From Cottoperca gobio (taxonomy: Eukaryota > Chordata > Actinopteri > Perciformes > Bovichtidae), in assembly GCF_900634415.1 (NCBI RefSeq), contig NC_041375.1, positions 21,333,541 through 21,397,540 on the forward strand: a DNA stretch of 64,000 nucleotides. The letters are read 5' to 3'. Position 1 is the first letter of the stretch. Each line of letters starts with the position of its first letter. The position numbers and the translations under genes were made by a program. Of this stretch, positions 46,381 to 64,000 are shown one piece after another. The notes below the pieces were generated by a model. It saw only the letters and a list, made by a program, of their open reading frames with translations. It made no database searches and was not told the DNA's origin.

Positions 46381-46946
46381 CATACCTATAGAGCTAGTTT
46401 CTTTCAGGCCAGTGACTTCACCAGAATTCACCAGACACAGGAAGGAATGTCGCCCAGGATCACAGAGGGAGCAGAATGCACATAATGACCCCCTCTGACA
46501 TTTCTGACAGCATTTTCCTTTTAGTTGCAGCAGTAATTCTCACAGCCCACGTTCACAGCACTTTGTACATGCATGTGCAATTGGCTGGTTCCCTCTTTAA
46601 AAGGCCAACGCTGTGAAAGCGTCGGCATTTTCAAGGTTTCCCATTCATACATCTTACATATCTATTTGCCACAGTTGTGCGTGCTGACAGTGTCAGCGGC
46701 TCCCTTACCAGCCGCCTCTGTGTCTATTAGCTCCAGACTTGTTGAGACTGAGCTTCGCTAACGAGTCTTGTCCGTGTTGTGTTTTCTCCTTGGCAGCGGC
46801 TGGAGGCTGACCTGTCGTACTGGATGGACCAAGCTCGCTCCAGGGACCAAGGGCGTCAGCACCAATATGATGAAAACGCCCCCATCGGCCCGCGTGACCA
46901 GAGTTCTTACAGACACGGAGCGGACGTCAACTATGACAACTATTAA
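43080..46946 (+). CDS. ecrg4: ecrg4, augurin secreted pro-peptide (three exons)
   Basis: The coding sequence joins 43080-43149, 44478-44647 and 46797-46946, giving 129 residues. Augurin is a small secreted precursor, tethered or released by proprotein cleavage, with reported roles in growth restraint and innate or neuroendocrine signalling. Visible parts: a hydrophobic signal peptide (LIALAVLLTLFAL, residues 10-22); a furin-type site RSKR at residues 52-55, followed by NLWDRSRPDVQQW; the conserved core QFMYMGFDE; and the C-terminus RHGADVNYDNY, almost identical to the human ending. It is about 19 residues shorter than human augurin (148, from memory). The region corresponding to human NKLKLMLQKREAPVP after the signal peptide is absent from this join, so an unrecognised small exon or a paralogue difference is possible. 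It lies between nck2 and uxs1 as in mammals. Confidence 0.93.
43150..44477 (+). other. ecrg4: ecrg4 intron 1
   Basis: The 1.33-kb phase-1 intron runs from donor GTGAGC to acceptor 'attgtgcttccctccag'. I looked for a phase-1/phase-1 exon encoding a KLxxxLxKR-like segment, which would restore the human-type N-terminal region, and found none. Nothing else was recognised. Confidence 0.8.
44478..44647 (+). CDS. ecrg4: ecrg4 coding exon 2 (pro-region, RSKR site, core)
   Basis: The exon completes Val24 and encodes residues 25-80, including SSVAVPSSQAQEFLAKLSR, the RSKR processing site, and MYMGFDEQ at its end. The donor is GTGGGT at 44648, with G at +3 and +4, weaker than average. A long (CA)n tract begins 67 bases downstream. 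Confidence 0.95.
44715..44783 (+). repeat. (CA)n microsatellite
   Basis: About 34 CA units lie close downstream of the ecrg4 exon 2 donor. Confidence 0.97.
45083..45107. other. Assembly gap (25 N)
   Basis: Twenty-five unknown bases lie between a TA repeat and a TATAC-rich tract. The true length is unknown, so the size of ecrg4 intron 2 is uncertain. Confidence 0.99.
45108..46376. repeat. TATATG/TATAC-rich low-complexity array
   Basis: About 1.27 kb built almost only from A and T with scattered G and C, in TATATG, CATATA and TA units. From about 45960 it is highly regular ('gtatatatgtatatatgtat'). It creates 130- to 196-codon YIYI-type open frames in several frames on both strands; these are artefacts. 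Confidence 0.95.
46797..46946 (+). CDS. ecrg4: ecrg4 coding exon 3 (C-terminal peptide)
   Basis: The exon encodes residues 81-129, RLEADLSYWMDQARSRDQG through YDENAPIGPRDQ to NYDNY, then TAA at 46944. Length, tyrosine content and the last ten residues match the augurin family. The acceptor is 'ctccttggcag'. Confidence 0.96.
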   Translation, partial: RLEADLSYWMDQARSRDQGRQHQYDENAPIGPRDQSSYRHGADVNYDNY

Positions 46947-47128
46947 CTGACAGTGTGTTGCTCTTACACCTGCAGGCAGCTGTCAATATCTAATTACACT
47001 CCAGCTGCTCTGGCTTCTTCCTTTCTACAGTATAACCCGCTCTCCTTCTCCCCACACGTTAGTCATAGAGCGATGTACGAAATACAGTTTAAAATCGGAT
47101 GTCTGGCTCCTTTCTGATCACTGATGTG

Positions 47129-47134
47129 AATAAA
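47129..47134 (+). terminator. ecrg4: ecrg4 polyA signal AATAAA
   Basis: The canonical AATAAA lies 183 bases after the stop, followed by GT-rich 'gatgtggctttgtgctgtcc', which suits a downstream cleavage element. The 3' UTR would be only about 200 bases. Confidence 0.75.
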
Positions 47135-47197
47135 GATGTGGCTTTGTGCTGTCCAAGTCTCCTGCTGTGTCACTTTAATTTAACATCAATTGTTGAA

Positions 47198-47199
<2 letters not shown>

Positions 47200-47228
<29 letters not shown>
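47200..47228 (+). repeat. (CA)n between convergent gene ends
   Basis: A CA tract of about 14 units lies between the ecrg4 and uxs1 polyA signals. Confidence 0.95.
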
Positions 47229-47274
47229 AATATCGCTTTCCCTAAGTATATCATACGCAAAATATTGGAAATAT

Positions 47275-47280
47275 TTTATT
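47275..47280 (-). terminator. uxs1: uxs1 polyA signal (candidate)
   Basis: The plus-strand TTTATT reads AATAAA on the minus strand. It lies 564 bases after the uxs1 stop codon and is the only canonical signal that I see between that stop and the ecrg4 3' end. Confidence 0.6.
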
Positions 47281-47843
47281 AAAATAGCATCTTCATCGGA
47301 AATGATAAAGCACACCCTGACAAGAGTTCACAAAGCAGAGCACAATGATGTTGATAAAGACGTAATGATACAGTTTTCTAGATGATTGTCCCGCAGCGCT
47401 CGGCGAGAACAGCCACGGATAAGAGGATAAAAGCATCCAGTGGAAAAAAACAAAGTCAGGTAGTCCGACTGCAGACAAAAGACCATGAAGCTGATCAAAT
47501 AAACATAAAGCACTGATGCACGGCGTGAGAGCTGTTTGCACGATACTCACGAAATGCAATTTAAATAGCAAAAAAAGCACAAATTCACAAAAACAAGGTC
47601 GGCTTTCTTCAAGCTTGTCCATCCAACACGCAAGCCGTCCGTCTGGAAAGCCCCCCCCCCCCCCACAGTGCAGCTCCGACGCAGGGCAACACAACGCTTC
47701 CTAAAGAGAAGGTCGTCTCCGCTTCTCAAAGGAAAAAGAGACACCAAATCCCCAGAGTGCTCTACTCAACAGGTGTGTTTCAGAGAGTTGCTCTTCAAGG
47801 GTCCTCTGAGGAGTCTTTACATCCTTCTGTGTGGTGGGACACC
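47281..47843 (-). other. uxs1: uxs1 3' untranslated region
   Basis: The stretch lies between the uxs1 stop and the candidate polyA signal. It contains a C run on the plus strand near 47650-47664 and no conserved coding sequence. The 133-codon minus-strand frame at 47293-47694 does not look protein-like. Confidence 0.65.

Positions 47844-64000
<16,157 letters not shown>

Larger units (their letters stand above)
44648..46796 (+). other. ecrg4: ecrg4 intron 2
   Basis: The 2.15-kb phase-0 intron consists mostly of (CA)n, (TA)n and TATATG repeats, includes the sequence gap at 45083-45107, and ends with the acceptor 'gttttctccttggcag'. No exon is hidden in its unique parts. Confidence 0.9.

Noticed and set aside
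45850..46498. Several 126- to 196-codon frames in the TATATG array
   Set aside because: All are low-complexity YIYI text inside an ecrg4 intron, open on both strands because of the repeat.

Overview
The window is vertebrate, almost certainly teleost nuclear DNA. Genes are split into exons with GT-AG introns, and the spacer is AT-rich with very many dinucleotide microsatellites. The dispersed repeats are of fish type: a Rex3/RTE-like LINE, a Tc1/mariner copy, a hAT copy with a BED-finger relic and several small elements. Three protein genes can be read with confidence, in the order nck2 (+), ecrg4 (+), uxs1 (-). I recall the same order from human chromosome 2q12 (NCK2-ECRG4-UXS1), so this is a conserved synteny block. 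Family comparisons here are from memory; no search was run.

Layout. Bases 1-25269 hold no recognisable coding gene. They contain dispersed repeats, a 0.68-kb inverted-repeat element at 2666-3342, one unexplained open frame at 3403-3756 (-), and a candidate untranslated first exon ending in a consensus donor at 6087, which may belong to nck2. The nck2 coding exons lie at 25286-25511, 30912-31681 and 32461-32655, with a probable polyA signal at 34441. Bases 34.5-42.8 kb are spacer with a truncated mariner (37594-38313), a hAT element with a perfect 8-bp flanking repeat (40850-41770) and a GC-rich island with unexplained open frames (39.3-40.1 kb). ecrg4 (augurin) has exons at 43080-43149, 44478-44647 and 46797-46946. 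uxs1 runs leftwards from the right edge, with ten exons between 64000 and 47844; its 5' exons lie outside the window. Its introns hold a decayed LINE (54542-57534), a 21-22-bp minisatellite (49.8-50.1 kb) and a 2.2-kb TA/GAGATATA array (61.6-63.8 kb).

The genes do not form an operon or pathway. nck2 encodes a cytosolic SH3-SH3-SH3-SH2 adaptor, ecrg4 a secreted pro-peptide, and uxs1 a Golgi/ER NAD-dependent UDP-glucuronate decarboxylase that makes UDP-xylose. ecrg4 and uxs1 converge tail to tail, with candidate polyA signals only about 140 bp apart. I found no clear novel biological system. The observations most worth checking are two splice sites fused to long dinucleotide repeats (nck2 donor at 31682, uxs1 acceptor at 48408), a Pro-to-Ser change in a conserved uxs1 motif, and the iterated-motif element at 2666-3342.
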